Of a stretch of 64,000 bases of DNA, positions 34,470-44,212 are shown piece after piece. How positions within the stretch are numbered: the stretch's first letter is position 1; each line of letters starts with the position of its first letter. Source of the DNA: Chitinophagaceae bacterium UBA2375 (GTDB lineage Bacteria > Bacteroidota > Bacteroidia > Chitinophagales > Chitinophagaceae); the NCBI GenBank assembly GCA_002343985.1, contig DDTB01000025.1, forward strand, positions 7,143 to 71,142, read 5' to 3'. The notes beneath the pieces were generated by a model. The model searched no databases, was not told where the DNA came from, and saw only the letters and a list, made by a program, of their open reading frames with translations. The translations under genes and the position numbers were made by a program.

Positions 34470-36008
34470 TTAATAGAGTGCGATTGATTTACCCTCGATA
34501 GACCTTACGCCATCAGGTCCCTGTACTTTCACGTTATCGAAAGTAACTACAGAACCCGGGCCGCAACGCTGGATAAATGAGGCCAGCGGCGCCAGGCTAT
34601 TGCCCTGGATAGCGGTGGTGGCTACGTTCTGGAAGTTTGCACCGGAGAAATACACAGTAGCGCTCACAACATTAAAACGCAGGTCGAAGTCAAAGTTTTC
34701 CAATTCTGCACGGCAGAACTGCTGGCTTTTGAATTCAACTGATGGCATACGTACTTTACCTGAACCCACTTTGAAAACTGGATCAGGGATACGCTTCACA
34801 CGGAATTCAAATTTAGTTGGTGTTTTATCGGCCGTAACCGTGATGCTGGCTGGTCCGACAGCGCTTACACGCACGGTACGGTTTGAACCCTGGCCAGTGA
34901 TCGTACCACCAGCCATAGTTACCTGTGTTTTATCCCAACCGGTAGGTGAACCAATGGTTACCGGGTTGTCGACACCGATATAGAACACGTTCATTTTGTT
35001 CAGCATCACCGCGGCACCGCCTGGGGTACCAACTGTGTACTTCACATCAAATGTTTTGGTTTCTTTTGTACCGTCGGGTTTGGTGTATGTTACACTAACA
35101 GGTACTGATTTGGGGCCTGAGCCGCTTGCTTTAAACTTGTAACTGGCGCGGCCGTCGGGACCAAGTGCAGAACCTGCACCGCCAATACTGATCTGGGGCT
35201 GGGCAGCTTTAGAGTAAGCACCCACACCGGCAGTGATTTCCATTTCTTCGCCGGGCATTACGTAGTTTGAACTTTGTCCAACGAGTGCAGCGAACTGGTC
35301 GTACACCACTTTAACGGCACCTACCTGGTTGTGGCAGAAAGTCACTACCTGGTTTTCAGCGTTCTTTACGTTATTCTGGAATTTGCTGATCAGGGTCAAT
35401 GCAGCCACGGTAGGCGTCATGTGGAAGAAAGCGTTGGTGAAATCCTTAGGCTTCCCGTCCTGGCCGATGAGAGGTTTATCCTGTGATTCAACCGCGAGGG
35501 TATTGGTGAATTCCTTAGCGATTTCAGGATCAATGGCCAACATGGCAGCGCGGTAGTCCTTCAATTTTTTCTGGAGTTCCTCGCCTTTGTTTTTACCACC
35601 TTCGCCCTTACCGAAGAGGCGGGTAGCCGCTTCGAGGTCGTCTTCCTTAAATTGTTCTACCTGCTTTCCTTCTACGTCAACCATTTTAGAGCCTGCTTCT
35701 TTCTTCAGGTCCACTTTCAGTTGTTCGAGGTACTTGTTCAGGTCTTCCGATAATTTTTTAGCTACCTGGGCTTTGTCGTTCCAGGGCTTAGCCTTTTCGG
35801 CGGTCATCGGGTCTTTTAATTTAGCGTCCAGAGAGGTGAACAGTGTATTGTTCGCCGCGTCCAGGTTTGTATTGGATGTGATCAAACTGGAGTCAACCAC
35901 TTTGAAGGCATTCAAAATTTCTGATGATACGTTAAGCGCCAGCAGGGCTGTCAACACCAGATACATCAGGTTGATCATCTTCTGCCGGGGCTCCTTTGGT
36001 AAAGCCAT
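34470..36008 (-). CDS. gldM: Type IX secretion / gliding motor protein GldM (PorM)
   Basis: This 512-residue protein with one N-terminal membrane helix (about 10-33) has the conserved PRQKMINLMYLVLTALLALN; Arg8 corresponds to the arginine that contacts the GldL motor core. The long periplasmic part has helical D1 and Ig-like D2-D4 domains (the last with GSGKVRMPSVEFKSQQFCRA). GldM dimers inside a GldL pentamer form the proton-driven rotary motor that powers T9SS and gliding. It lies 66 bp after gldL. Confidence 0.96.
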   Translation of the reverse strand: MALPKEPRQKMINLMYLVLTALLALNVSSEILNAFKVVDSSLITSNTNLDAANNTLFTSLDAKLKDPMTAEKAKPWNDKAQVAKKLSEDLNKYLEQLKVDLKKEAGSKMVDVEGKQVEQFKEDDLEAATRLFGKGEGGKNKGEELQKKLKDYRAAMLAIDPEIAKEFTNTLAVESQDKPLIGQDGKPKDFTNAFFHMTPTVAALTLISKFQNNVKNAENQVVTFCHNQVGAVKVVYDQFAALVGQSSNYVMPGEEMEITAGVGAYSKAAQPQISIGGAGSALGPDGRASYKFKASGSGPKSVPVSVTYTKPDGTKETKTFDVKYTVGTPGGAAVMLNKMNVFYIGVDNPVTIGSPTGWDKTQVTMAGGTITGQGSNRTVRVSAVGPASITVTADKTPTKFEFRVKRIPDPVFKVGSGKVRMPSVEFKSQQFCRAELENFDFDLRFNVVSATVYFSGANFQNVATTAIQGNSLAPLASFIQRCGPGSVVTFDNVKVQGPDGVRSIEGKSIALY

Positions 36009-36074
36009 AACTGTGTGTTATTGATATTTTTATTGAATATTGTTTGGAACTCTAAACATACACGCAGTGAGGGA

Positions 36075-36839
36075 TTAACGTCCCTGCATTGCAGTCAGCA
36101 TGTTTCCGTACACAGAATTCAGTTTGCTCAGGTTTGTGGCCAGTGCACCGATCTGCTCTTTGGCTTTGTTTGCATCATCCACGCTGCTCATCATAGCCTG
36201 ACTGGCTTCTGCCATTTTACCGTAGAAGCTGTTCAGGGCTTTCAGGTGGTTGTTGCTTTCTTTCAATTCCAGTTCATAAATGGTGTTCAATGAACCCAGG
36301 TTCTTCGTTAACACCTGTACCTGCTCGTGGAAGCCTTTAGCGCTTTCAGAAGCGGTGTTGAAAGAAGACATGGTGTTGGCGCTGCTGGCGAAAGCAGATG
36401 CCATATTAGAAATAGCGCTGGTAGCTTCTTTAGTTTTAGCGCTGAAATCGCTGGTAGATTTAACTACATCGCCCACTTCACCGATACCTGAAACGGTGCT
36501 GCCCAGTTTCTGGAAGCCTTCGCTCAGTTTTTTCAGGTTGGTTGGCGTGATGTCAGCATCCTGCAGCATTTTGTCCATGCTAGCCAGAGCCGGGTTACCC
36601 ACAGGAACAGCCTTATGTGCACCTTTCTCAAAATCTTCCTTAACAGAAGGGTAGATCATATAAAGGATACCATACAGCAAGAAAATCAGGGCCTCCGTGT
36701 ACAGACCGATCTTCAGCCAAAGGTCCGCGATGGGGGTGTGAAGGATTTTCTGAAGGGCACCAAAGATTACCGCAGCGGCTGCAACTGATACGGCAACGTC
36801 CATCCATTTGCTGACGTTTGAAGGGATTTTAACTGACAT
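36075..36839 (-). CDS. gldL: Type IX secretion / gliding motor protein GldL (PorL)
   Basis: This 254-residue inner-membrane protein has two helices, about 12-33 and 40-63. Glu49 in the second (LYTEALIFLLYGI) is at the place of the conserved motor glutamate of the family; Lys31 and His34 lie at the end of the first (LQKILH). The remaining ~190 residues are a cytoplasmic coiled coil (LSEGFQKLGSTVSGIGEVGD, ELKESNNHLKALNSFYGKMA). GldL is the stator-like proton-conducting part of the GldLM motor. The gap to gldK holds a strong stem-loop. Confidence 0.96.
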   Translation of the reverse strand: MSVKIPSNVSKWMDVAVSVAAAAVIFGALQKILHTPIADLWLKIGLYTEALIFLLYGILYMIYPSVKEDFEKGAHKAVPVGNPALASMDKMLQDADITPTNLKKLSEGFQKLGSTVSGIGEVGDVVKSTSDFSAKTKEATSAISNMASAFASSANTMSSFNTASESAKGFHEQVQVLTKNLGSLNTIYELELKESNNHLKALNSFYGKMAEASQAMMSSVDDANKAKEQIGALATNLSKLNSVYGNMLTAMQGR

Positions 36840-36899
36840 GTTCTTTTAGATTTTAAGGTTTTTTTGTGGGGATTTGTTTGAAAAAAGAGTTAGCATAAT

Positions 36900-36931
36900 A
36901 ACCCGTTTTTAAGTGTCCTTAAAAACGGGTT
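36900..36931 (-). promoter_or_regulatory. Strong intercistronic stem-loop between gldK and gldL
   Basis: AACCCGTTTTTAAG (36900-36913) pairs perfectly with CTTAAAAACGGGTT (36918-36931) around a 4-nt loop. It is not followed directly by a U-tract on the minus strand, so a partial terminator, RNase-processing site or 3'-end stabiliser is more likely than a full terminator. Confidence 0.8.
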
Positions 36932-36975
36932 ACAATGTATCAATAAGTTGTCAATAGAAATGTGTCGATAGTAAA

Positions 36976-38280
36976 TTATTTTCTGCCGCGCTTGTTTGCA
37001 GATGGTGGTAAGTCGAGTACACAACGGAAACCGATATAAGATTTTGCTGTATCCTGGTACTCATAGCTGCGGGTGCTGGTTTGCAGGAAATAGCCTACAT
37101 CTTTCCAGCTTCCGCCACGGATTACTTTGCGCTTCATACGGGGGGGATCAGATTCTTTGGCGTTCCAGCGGATGTCCGGGTTCATGTCGTGCTGGAAGTT
37201 GTAGCCACCTTCGTAATACAAGGAAGATGTCCATTCTGCTACGTTACCGGCCATATTGTACAGACCGAAATCATTGGGCCAGTATGCGTCAGCGCGAACG
37301 GTGTAAAATCCGCCATCTTCAGGGTAGTTGCCACGGCCTGGTTTGAAGTTGGCCAGGAGGCAACCCTTGCGGTTCCTCAGGTAAGGACCACCCCATGGGT
37401 AAGGTGACTGTGAACGTCCGCCGCGCGCAGCATATTCCCACTGGGCTTCATTAGGCAGGCGGAAATCTGATTCAGGGGCACGCTTTTTAGATTCCAGGAA
37501 GGAAGTCATATAATGCGTGCGCCATTCGCAGAAAGCCGTAGCCTGCTTCCAGCTCACACCAACTACAGGGTAGTTGCCATAAGCCGGGTGGTTGAAGTAT
37601 TTTTTAGCCATCGGCTCATTATATGAGTATGCGAAATCGCGCACCCAGCATAATGAGTCCGGGTAAACCGGGATCTGTGTTTTGATAATGAAAGCGGAAC
37701 GGGGAATGGTAACGTCCCTGTTCTGGGCCGCCGCTTTGTAATCGAAAGTCTCAGACTGGTATACCACTTTTGTGGCGTCGAGCTCCTTTTTACCAAAGAT
37801 GCGATTATCAGGGGTAACGATCATGGCATCGATTTTTTCGATGGTTGCCTTATCGCCCCATTTGATGGTCTTGGCTTTTTTCCAATCCACATATTCATTG
37901 CCATCCTGGCCCTGGCGCACATAGCCCATCAGCTTAGCGGCGATGGAATCGCGCACCCAGTCAGTAAACTGGCGGTATTCATTATTGGTGATTTCGGTGG
38001 CATCCATCCAGAAACCGCTGATTGAAACAGCTTTGTTCCGGGCAGTGAACGCGTAGTTTACATCCTCATCGCTGGGGCCCATGTGGAATGTTCCAGGCGG
38101 AACGTACACCATGCCATAAGGTTTGGCGAGCGACCACCGTGCACCGGGGGCTACTCCATGCAGCTGGCCGTCGTTTGGTAAGGATTTTCCAGACTTGTTT
38201 TTTCCTCCGAGCATTTTACAACTCCCGAAGGCCGTCGAAATAGCTACCAGGGCTACCAGTTGAAAGAACCGATTGTTCAT
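36976..38280 (-). CDS. gldK: Type IX secretion / gliding motility lipoprotein GldK (PorK)
   Basis: This 434-residue lipoprotein has the lipobox FGSC (Cys21). The sulfatase-modifying-factor (FGE) domain shows YVPPGTFHMGPSDEDVNYAF, ISGFWMDATEITNNEYRQFT, PVVGVSWKQATAFCEWR, LPNEAQWEYAARGGRSQSPY and MAGNVAEWTSSLYYEGGY. GldK sits on the periplasmic face of the outer membrane and forms a ring with GldN. It is the first gene of gldKLMN, with a good promoter at 38307-38340. No porP/sprF or gldJ gene lies next to it. Confidence 0.94.
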   Translation of the reverse strand: MNNRFFQLVALVAISTAFGSCKMLGGKNKSGKSLPNDGQLHGVAPGARWSLAKPYGMVYVPPGTFHMGPSDEDVNYAFTARNKAVSISGFWMDATEITNNEYRQFTDWVRDSIAAKLMGYVRQGQDGNEYVDWKKAKTIKWGDKATIEKIDAMIVTPDNRIFGKKELDATKVVYQSETFDYKAAAQNRDVTIPRSAFIIKTQIPVYPDSLCWVRDFAYSYNEPMAKKYFNHPAYGNYPVVGVSWKQATAFCEWRTHYMTSFLESKKRAPESDFRLPNEAQWEYAARGGRSQSPYPWGGPYLRNRKGCLLANFKPGRGNYPEDGGFYTVRADAYWPNDFGLYNMAGNVAEWTSSLYYEGGYNFQHDMNPDIRWNAKESDPPRMKRKVIRGGSWKDVGYFLQTSTRSYEYQDTAKSYIGFRCVLDLPPSANKRGRK

Positions 38281-38306
38281 TGTTGTTATACTTTGTGGGT
38301 AATGGG

Positions 38307-38340
38307 CAAATGTAATAATATTTTTGATTTATTATCCAAA
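38307..38340 (-). promoter_or_regulatory. Bacteroidota-type promoter of gldKLMN
   Basis: On the minus strand, TTTG (38340-38337) is followed after 22 bp by TACATTTG (38314-38307), a perfect TAnnTTTG, 26 bp before the gldK start. Confidence 0.6.
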
Positions 38341-38427
38341 TGGCTTTTGCGGCCAGCAGAATAATTTCCAACAATTATCCATTGCCAGTATTATCAAACG
38401 ACTAAATTATTCCTTTATTGTGAACAT

Positions 38428-40500
38428 TCATGTTAAATGCGTATGATTTTTTAATAAGCCAGCCAACTCCCGGGTACCGGAAACAGGGGCTTCGCACTGC
38501 TGGTTACGGCACACAAAAACCATGTTTACCATACCCGGCCCCCTACCCCTGAGTAAGGGCATATCCTTGTCAGCATCAATGCTTTGTATAACTCTTCCGG
38601 GAATATATGTTTTCAATACAAAAGCCCTTAATGCTGAAGGATCGGGGCCGCTGATGATAATTTCCCGGACGCCTGCGCATTCTTTTAACATTTCATTAGC
38701 CCAAATGGAAAAAGAGGCGGGGTGCTTGAGCAGCAGCGGCGTAAGCTTTTGTAGCATGTGATTGGCCATGTCGAACCAGCCTGGCCGGTCAAAAACCCTT
38801 GACAGGTAAAACAGGTTCGCGCACATCACGCTATTGCCTGATGGCGTGGCCTGGTCGAACACTTCTATCTTCCGGGTGATGATATCCGCCTGTCCCTTCC
38901 TGGTATAAAAAAAGAAACCACTCTCCTCATCATAAAACGAATTGACGGCAAATTCCACCAGCGCTTTCGAGTCGAACAAATATTCCTGGTTGCCGGTGAT
39001 CTCTTGCAAGGCGATGCAAGCTTCCGCGAGGTACGCGTAATCGTCGAGGAAAGCCGGGTGCCTGGCCTGTCCGTTTTTGTACGTATGCCTTTGGATCATG
39101 CTATCCTCATCAAACTTCTCGCGCAGGAACCGATACAATGATATGGCTTCCTGTAATACCCGTTCTTCCGCGAAGCATGCATATACCCTACACATGGCCG
39201 TTAGTAAGAGGGCATTCCATCCCAGGATGATCTTGTCATCGGTCAGCGGCCTGGGTCGTTCAGCGCGCGCAGCCAGCAGCCTGCTTTTGGCTTCCCGCAA
39301 CATTTGCCTGAACGCAGCGGGTTCCAGGTTCCATTCTGCCAGCAACGTGGCATCTGTTTCAGGCCTGTTCAGGATATTTGAGCCTTCCCAGTTCCCTCCG
39401 GGTGTTACGCCGTAATAACGGCAAAGCCTATCCGCATTTTCACCGGCTGCATCCCTGAATGCATCATAGTCCCATACATAAAATTTCCCTTCCTCCCCTT
39501 CACTGTCGGCATCGAGCGCGGCATAATACCCGCCATCCGGATCTTTCATTTCCTCCCTGATAAACTCCATGGTTTCGTCTATGGCTTCCCGGTAGTTTTC
39601 ATTCCCGGTTAGTTGCCATGCTTCGCAGAGGCTGACGAGGAGCAATGCGTTATCGTAGAGCATTTTTTCAAAATGGGGCACCAGCCATTTGTCGTCGGTG
39701 CTGTAACGCGCAAAGCCCCCGCGTAACTGGTCGTATATGCCGCCCCTGATCATTTTATCGAGTGATAATTCCGCCTGCGCCTGCGCATCCTGGTCGCCGA
39801 AAAGGTAACCATGGGCGAGCAGGTAGCGGATACTGCCGGTTTGCGGGAATTTCGGCGCTTTTCCGAACCCACCTTCGATGGTATCGGCCATACGCATCAA
39901 CCCTTCCCTCACGGCGCGGCACTGGGAACTTTGAAAGCCTTCGGTTCCAGGCAGGGCCTCAGCGGCCGTTTGGCCTGTGTAAAAGCGGTTGGCCTCCTGC
40001 AGATGTTTGATGAGCTGATCGGCCTGGGTAACCAGTTCTTCCCTTTTTTCCTCCCAGGTTTTTGATATAAAACCCAGCACTTCCATCCAGGAAGGCCTGT
40101 TATAAGCGCGCCTGGGCGGGAAATATGTACCACCGTAAAACGGCTTGCCCTCCGGTGTCAGGAATACATTGAGTGGCCAGCCGCCGCTGCCGGTAATGAC
40201 CTGCACCGCATCCATATACACCTGGTCGAGGTCCGGCCTTTCTTCCCGGTCGATTTTAATGTTGATGAAATGTTCGTTCATGAAAGCCGCCACATCTTCC
40301 TGCTCAAAACTTTCGCGTTCCATAACATGGCACCAGTGGCAGGCGGCATAGCCAATGCTGACCAGGATGGGCTTTTGTTGTACCAATGCCATTTGCAAAG
40401 CTTCCTCCCCCCAGGGAAACCAGTTCACGGGGTTATGCGCGTGTTGCAGCAAATACGGGCTGCTTTCAAGCGCAAGGGCATTGGTAAAACGATGCTGCAT
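38428..40500 (-). CDS. DUF255 thioredoxin-domain protein (YyaL/SSP411 family)
   Basis: This 690-residue protein has an N-terminal thioredoxin-like domain with YAACHWCHVMERESFEQEDV (CHWC redox motif) and DREERPDLDQVYM. A long alpha/alpha-toroid follows (GGGFARYSTDDKWLVPHFEK-like, YDNALLLVSLCEAW, DADSEGEEGKFYVWDYDAF), as in N-acylglucosamine-epimerase-like folds. The family is widespread and its function is unclear; a redox or sugar-modifying role has been proposed. It is cytoplasmic. No missing key residue is visible. Confidence 0.92.
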   Translation of the reverse strand: MQHRFTNALALESSPYLLQHAHNPVNWFPWGEEALQMALVQQKPILVSIGYAACHWCHVMERESFEQEDVAAFMNEHFINIKIDREERPDLDQVYMDAVQVITGSGGWPLNVFLTPEGKPFYGGTYFPPRRAYNRPSWMEVLGFISKTWEEKREELVTQADQLIKHLQEANRFYTGQTAAEALPGTEGFQSSQCRAVREGLMRMADTIEGGFGKAPKFPQTGSIRYLLAHGYLFGDQDAQAQAELSLDKMIRGGIYDQLRGGFARYSTDDKWLVPHFEKMLYDNALLLVSLCEAWQLTGNENYREAIDETMEFIREEMKDPDGGYYAALDADSEGEEGKFYVWDYDAFRDAAGENADRLCRYYGVTPGGNWEGSNILNRPETDATLLAEWNLEPAAFRQMLREAKSRLLAARAERPRPLTDDKIILGWNALLLTAMCRVYACFAEERVLQEAISLYRFLREKFDEDSMIQRHTYKNGQARHPAFLDDYAYLAEACIALQEITGNQEYLFDSKALVEFAVNSFYDEESGFFFYTRKGQADIITRKIEVFDQATPSGNSVMCANLFYLSRVFDRPGWFDMANHMLQKLTPLLLKHPASFSIWANEMLKECAGVREIIISGPDPSALRAFVLKTYIPGRVIQSIDADKDMPLLRGRGPGMVNMVFVCRNQQCEAPVSGTRELAGLLKNHTHLT

Positions 40501-40577
40501 CCGCTGTACGGGGATTGTGTTTGAACCAGTCAGGCATCCGCAATGGTGTACAATCCGGGTAAACCAGGGGCGATAGG

Positions 40578-41381
40578 CTATTTCTTTTTTGTATCTGTGA
40601 GGTATTTTTCGAGCGCGCTGACCATGCTGGGGGCCTGGGGGATCGGCGCTTTGATGTCGAGCACTAAACCGGCTTCTTCAACCGCCTTAAAGGTATTGGG
40701 CCCGAAAGCGGCGATTTTGGTACCGTTTTGCTGGTACTGCGGAAAGTTTTCGAGGAGTGATTTCACACCACCGGGCGTAAAGAAGCAAATGATATCATAT
40801 TCGCGTGATACCACTTCCTTTACATCATTGCTGATGATTTTATACAATACCGGTGTGGAGTATTCGCAGTTGTTGTTTTTCAGCCAGTTGGTGATTTCGC
40901 TGTCGAAGGATTCGGAGCAGGGATAAATGAACCTCTCATTATCCTTGTGTTTATTGATCACATCAAACAAACACTTGTTTGTTCCGTCGGCGCTGTAAAA
41001 CACTTTACGCTTGCGGTACAGGATAAACTTTTGTAAGTAGAGCGCGACTGCTTCGGTGATGCAGAAATACTTGGTATCCTGCGACACATTCAATTTCATT
41101 TCATCACACATGCGGAAGAAATGGTCAATGGCGTTGCGGCTGGTGAAGATCACGGCCGTGTATGCGGGAATATCAATCTTTTGTTTCCGAAAATCCTTTG
41201 CAGGCACACCTTCCACTTTAATAAACGGGTGAAAGTCTATGTTGATGTTGTATTTCTTGGCCAAGTCAAAGTACGGAGATTTGATGCCCTCGGGTTGCGG
41301 TTGGGTGATCAGTACTTTTTTAATGGCTTTCCTGGAAGTTACGGATGACTTTGAATCGTTTGTACGCATACTTAATCCCAT
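40578..41381 (-). CDS. hemD: Uroporphyrinogen-III synthase family protein
   Basis: This 267-residue protein has the two-lobed HemD pattern (VLITQPQPEGIKSPYFDLAK, YTAVIFTSRNAIDHFFRMCD, DIICFFTPGGVKSLLENFPQ, IAAFGPNTFKAVEEAGLVLD). The enzyme cyclises hydroxymethylbilane to uroporphyrinogen III in haem and B12 synthesis. Sequence conservation in this family is low, so the call rests on pattern and on the usual Bacteroidota neighbour, the DUF4271 gene 12 bp upstream. A Ser/Lys-rich N-terminal extension precedes the core. Confidence 0.85.
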   Translation of the reverse strand: MGLSMRTNDSKSSVTSRKAIKKVLITQPQPEGIKSPYFDLAKKYNINIDFHPFIKVEGVPAKDFRKQKIDIPAYTAVIFTSRNAIDHFFRMCDEMKLNVSQDTKYFCITEAVALYLQKFILYRKRKVFYSADGTNKCLFDVINKHKDNERFIYPCSESFDSEITNWLKNNNCEYSTPVLYKIISNDVKEVVSREYDIICFFTPGGVKSLLENFPQYQQNGTKIAAFGPNTFKAVEEAGLVLDIKAPIPQAPSMVSALEKYLTDTKKK

Positions 41382-41393
41382 CGAGATGCAAAA

Positions 41394-42308
41394 TTACGCA
41401 TTTTTAGCAATAATCAACATGGCAGCCTTATAAATCAGCATCAGGGGCAATAACTCGATGCCAATGATGTACAGGAAAAAATGGAAGCGGCTAACCTTAA
41501 TGGATGTATGCAATAACCCGTATGACCTGAAAAACCTCATGAGGAGCAGGATCCCAATCACCGCGAAAGAAACCAATACCGTGACCTGTACTAAAGCGGG
41601 TTGTGAAAAACTCATAATGATCACCAGGGGAAGCAGGGCCAGGGCGATGATTTTATTGATGAGGAAAACAATGAATGTATAGGTTTGGGCCTGTTGCCGG
41701 TACCCCGATAACCATCCCGCAAATTGCAATACCAGGTATTTCACCAAATAAATCGCGAGCACCGCCAGAATGCAAATGGGGATCATCAATATGCCATCCG
41801 GAACAGACAGTACTTTATAATACAGCAATAACTGGTAGAGATAGTAACCTGCTACGCAGGCGAAAAAAATATTAAACAGTAATGACGGCAACCGGGCCTG
41901 CAGTAATTGATCAGTGAGCTGGCTTTGGCGGAGTGAACTATTAAAGAAAACCCTGACGAGGTTGTGAAAATACCGGGCGTAAGCCAATTTAAAAATGCCC
42001 AGCATAAACAGCATCAGCAACAGGATATAAAAAAACGCGTCACGCGATTCTGTGCGGCGGACAGATTCCTGCATGGCCTGCGCCGGCTGCTTTGCCTGCA
42101 GGTATTTGTTAGAGCGCAACAGGCTGTCGGTGATGCGAAAATAGGGATGGATGGCGGGTTGCTGTGCTATGAGTGGTTTCGTGCTGTCTGCCCGGACAAT
42201 TTGCGTACTATCCGGCTTCCGTGATGCTGTATCCCTCACCTGTGCAGATGCAGGCGCGATGGCGTTTGCCATCCACAGGATCAGGGTAAGTCGGATCAGT
42301 TGTTTCAT
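41394..42308 (-). CDS. DUF4271 family membrane protein
   Basis: This 304-residue protein has a signal peptide (MKQLIRLTLILWMANAIAPA...SAQ) and a Thr/Lys/Pro-rich periplasmic stretch. At least seven membrane helices follow (FFYILLLMLFMLGIFKLAYA, SLLFNIFFACVAGYYLYQLL, ILMIPICILAVLAIYLVKYL). It is the DUF4271 family, which lies next to hemD across Bacteroidota; its function is unknown. The ATG at 42308 gives the signal peptide. Confidence 0.85.
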   Translation of the reverse strand: MKQLIRLTLILWMANAIAPASAQVRDTASRKPDSTQIVRADSTKPLIAQQPAIHPYFRITDSLLRSNKYLQAKQPAQAMQESVRRTESRDAFFYILLLMLFMLGIFKLAYARYFHNLVRVFFNSSLRQSQLTDQLLQARLPSLLFNIFFACVAGYYLYQLLLYYKVLSVPDGILMIPICILAVLAIYLVKYLVLQFAGWLSGYRQQAQTYTFIVFLINKIIALALLPLVIIMSFSQPALVQVTVLVSFAVIGILLLMRFFRSYGLLHTSIKVSRFHFFLYIIGIELLPLMLIYKAAMLIIAKNA

Positions 42309-42352
42309 CACAGCAGACTGGATCTTTATGATTTTCCTTTCAGTATTTCTGA

Positions 42353-44176
42353 TCAAAAGTAATTGATGTATCCGAAATGCAGCTTGGATGCTTCCCTCAG
42401 GTTAAACGGCACATCGTTCCGTTTTCCCAATGCATAGCTCAGGTTCAGCAAGCCGGCCTTTGTTTCGTACATGATGCCTAAACCCACGCCAAACAAGCTA
42501 TTGCGCACATTTACATCCTGATACTTATTCTGCACATAGCCGGCGTCCGCGAAAAAAAACAAATAGGAATTGAGGCTGATGAGGTAGCGCCATTCGGCCG
42601 TGGCGACTGCATAACGGGTGGCATAAATGCTTTCTTCATCAAAACCCCTCATCAACCGGTAACCCCCGATCTGGAACAATTCGTTCCTGAAAATTTCAGG
42701 GCTCAGGTAAAGTCCGCCATTCAGGGCCGCCTTGATGACAGAATACTTCCCAAGACTGAAATATTTCGCCCCGGTTGCTTTCACCCTTAACTGGTAACTG
42801 CGCAACCCGATGGAATCGTAGAGTGACGCGTAGTTGAAAGAAGGGTCTTTGAGGTTGAGGACATCATTGTTGCGACTGATGTTTTTGACACCAACAGAAG
42901 TGGCTATCGTCCATTCGTTCCCTTCCCTCGGGTTAAACCGGTAATCGGTATTGTTCCAATCATATTGCAGCCCCACGTTCACGGACCGTACATCAATATT
43001 CACCGGCAGTTTTTTCTGAGCTTTGATAAACAGTGTATCAATACCCCCGGGCAGCAGGCTGTTGTTTTGCCATTGGATGAAAAGTTTTCCCGTTTGCCGG
43101 GCCGACAGCATATAAGGAACCCCCAGTTGCGCGTTCAACTGAAGGAAACTGGAATCCTTACGAAAAAGGTCAAATAAAAAATCGATGCCAAAAGGCGAGC
43201 GGAACAGGTAAGGCTGGTTATACCCGATATTCAAGCGCGGCGATTTTGGTTGCAGTTGCTGCCATTTAAGGATCATCGTTTCGCCATTGGCAAGCAGGTT
43301 GCGCAGGTTCAGGTTTACATCGGCGGTAACCTGCAGTTTTCCCGTTTCGTTGGCCGCCGGTAAAAAACCCACCAGGAAATCGGCCCGGCTGCTCCTTCTT
43401 GGTTTTAGGTACAGGTTGAGTACCGAACCAGAACCCAACATACTCAGGTCAGAAGGTTGTTCGGCGCTAAGGAAATTCAACTCCTGCACCCTTTTGTCGA
43501 CCTGCGATAATTTCTCCCTGTTGTACATACTTCCATGGGGTATGGAGAGGTATTGCTGCAGGAATGATTTTTTGAGTTTCACTTTTCCGAAAACCCTGAT
43601 GCTGTCGATTCTGTATGCCGGGCCTTTATCGGCCATGATGACCGCACGGAGCCGGTTGCTGTCGATCGACACGCTATCGAGGTAAACCGACGCGAATGGA
43701 TACCCCTGGTTTTCGAAATAATTCAGCAGGCGTTGCTGCAAATCCCGGATACGAAGGATGTCCATATTTTTATTCCTGAAATCTCGTTCGTTAAAACCGG
43801 CCATTTGTAAAGCTTTCCGATCGATATTACCAGCACTGAGTTGCATCCATTCGTAATGGCGGCCAGCATACAACTTAATCGCGACAGCCGAATCGGGGTA
43901 CCAGATACTGTCGACCGATGCCGCCGGGTATCCTTTACTCAACATAATGCCCGGGATCTTTGAGAGGTAACCAATCGCGTCGGCCTGGCTGGGGAAGAAG
44001 CACTGCAACTGCAAAGCCTCTGGCCGAAAGGAACTATCTTTGTCAACCCATTCAATCATCAAAGGAAAATTGCCACCTGTTTGGTTTACAGGTTGAGCTA
44101 CGGTTCGAAAAGCCGCCAGCAATAAGCACAGGCAGGGTACGGATCTGAATACAAGTTGTAAACCGCGGGGCATCAT
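42353..44176 (-). CDS. BamA/TamA-like outer-membrane protein
   Basis: This 607-residue protein has a signal peptide (PRGLQLVFRSVPCLCLLLAA...AQP). About 200 residues contain POTRA-like repeats (LQQRLLNYFENQGYPFASVY, VKLKKSFLQQYLSIPHGSMY), then a 16-strand-like barrel with GYRLMRGFDEESIYATRYAV and the end LHFGYINYF. The GxRG-FDE loop is the typical Omp85 lid/L6 signature. A TamA-like role in outer-membrane biogenesis is likely, but the number of POTRA units cannot be fixed by eye. It is divergent from hemW (36 bp between starts). Confidence 0.85.
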   Translation of the reverse strand: MMPRGLQLVFRSVPCLCLLLAAFRTVAQPVNQTGGNFPLMIEWVDKDSSFRPEALQLQCFFPSQADAIGYLSKIPGIMLSKGYPAASVDSIWYPDSAVAIKLYAGRHYEWMQLSAGNIDRKALQMAGFNERDFRNKNMDILRIRDLQQRLLNYFENQGYPFASVYLDSVSIDSNRLRAVIMADKGPAYRIDSIRVFGKVKLKKSFLQQYLSIPHGSMYNREKLSQVDKRVQELNFLSAEQPSDLSMLGSGSVLNLYLKPRRSSRADFLVGFLPAANETGKLQVTADVNLNLRNLLANGETMILKWQQLQPKSPRLNIGYNQPYLFRSPFGIDFLFDLFRKDSSFLQLNAQLGVPYMLSARQTGKLFIQWQNNSLLPGGIDTLFIKAQKKLPVNIDVRSVNVGLQYDWNNTDYRFNPREGNEWTIATSVGVKNISRNNDVLNLKDPSFNYASLYDSIGLRSYQLRVKATGAKYFSLGKYSVIKAALNGGLYLSPEIFRNELFQIGGYRLMRGFDEESIYATRYAVATAEWRYLISLNSYLFFFADAGYVQNKYQDVNVRNSLFGVGLGIMYETKAGLLNLSYALGKRNDVPFNLREASKLHFGYINYF

Positions 44177-44212
44177 TTTTCAATGGGTGGCTGAATTGTA
44201 AATCTACAACCT

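Noticed and set aside
36900..36931. Complete transcription terminator after gldK
   Set aside because: No U-tract follows directly, and gldL, gldM and gldN have no obvious promoter of their own, so full termination is unlikely.
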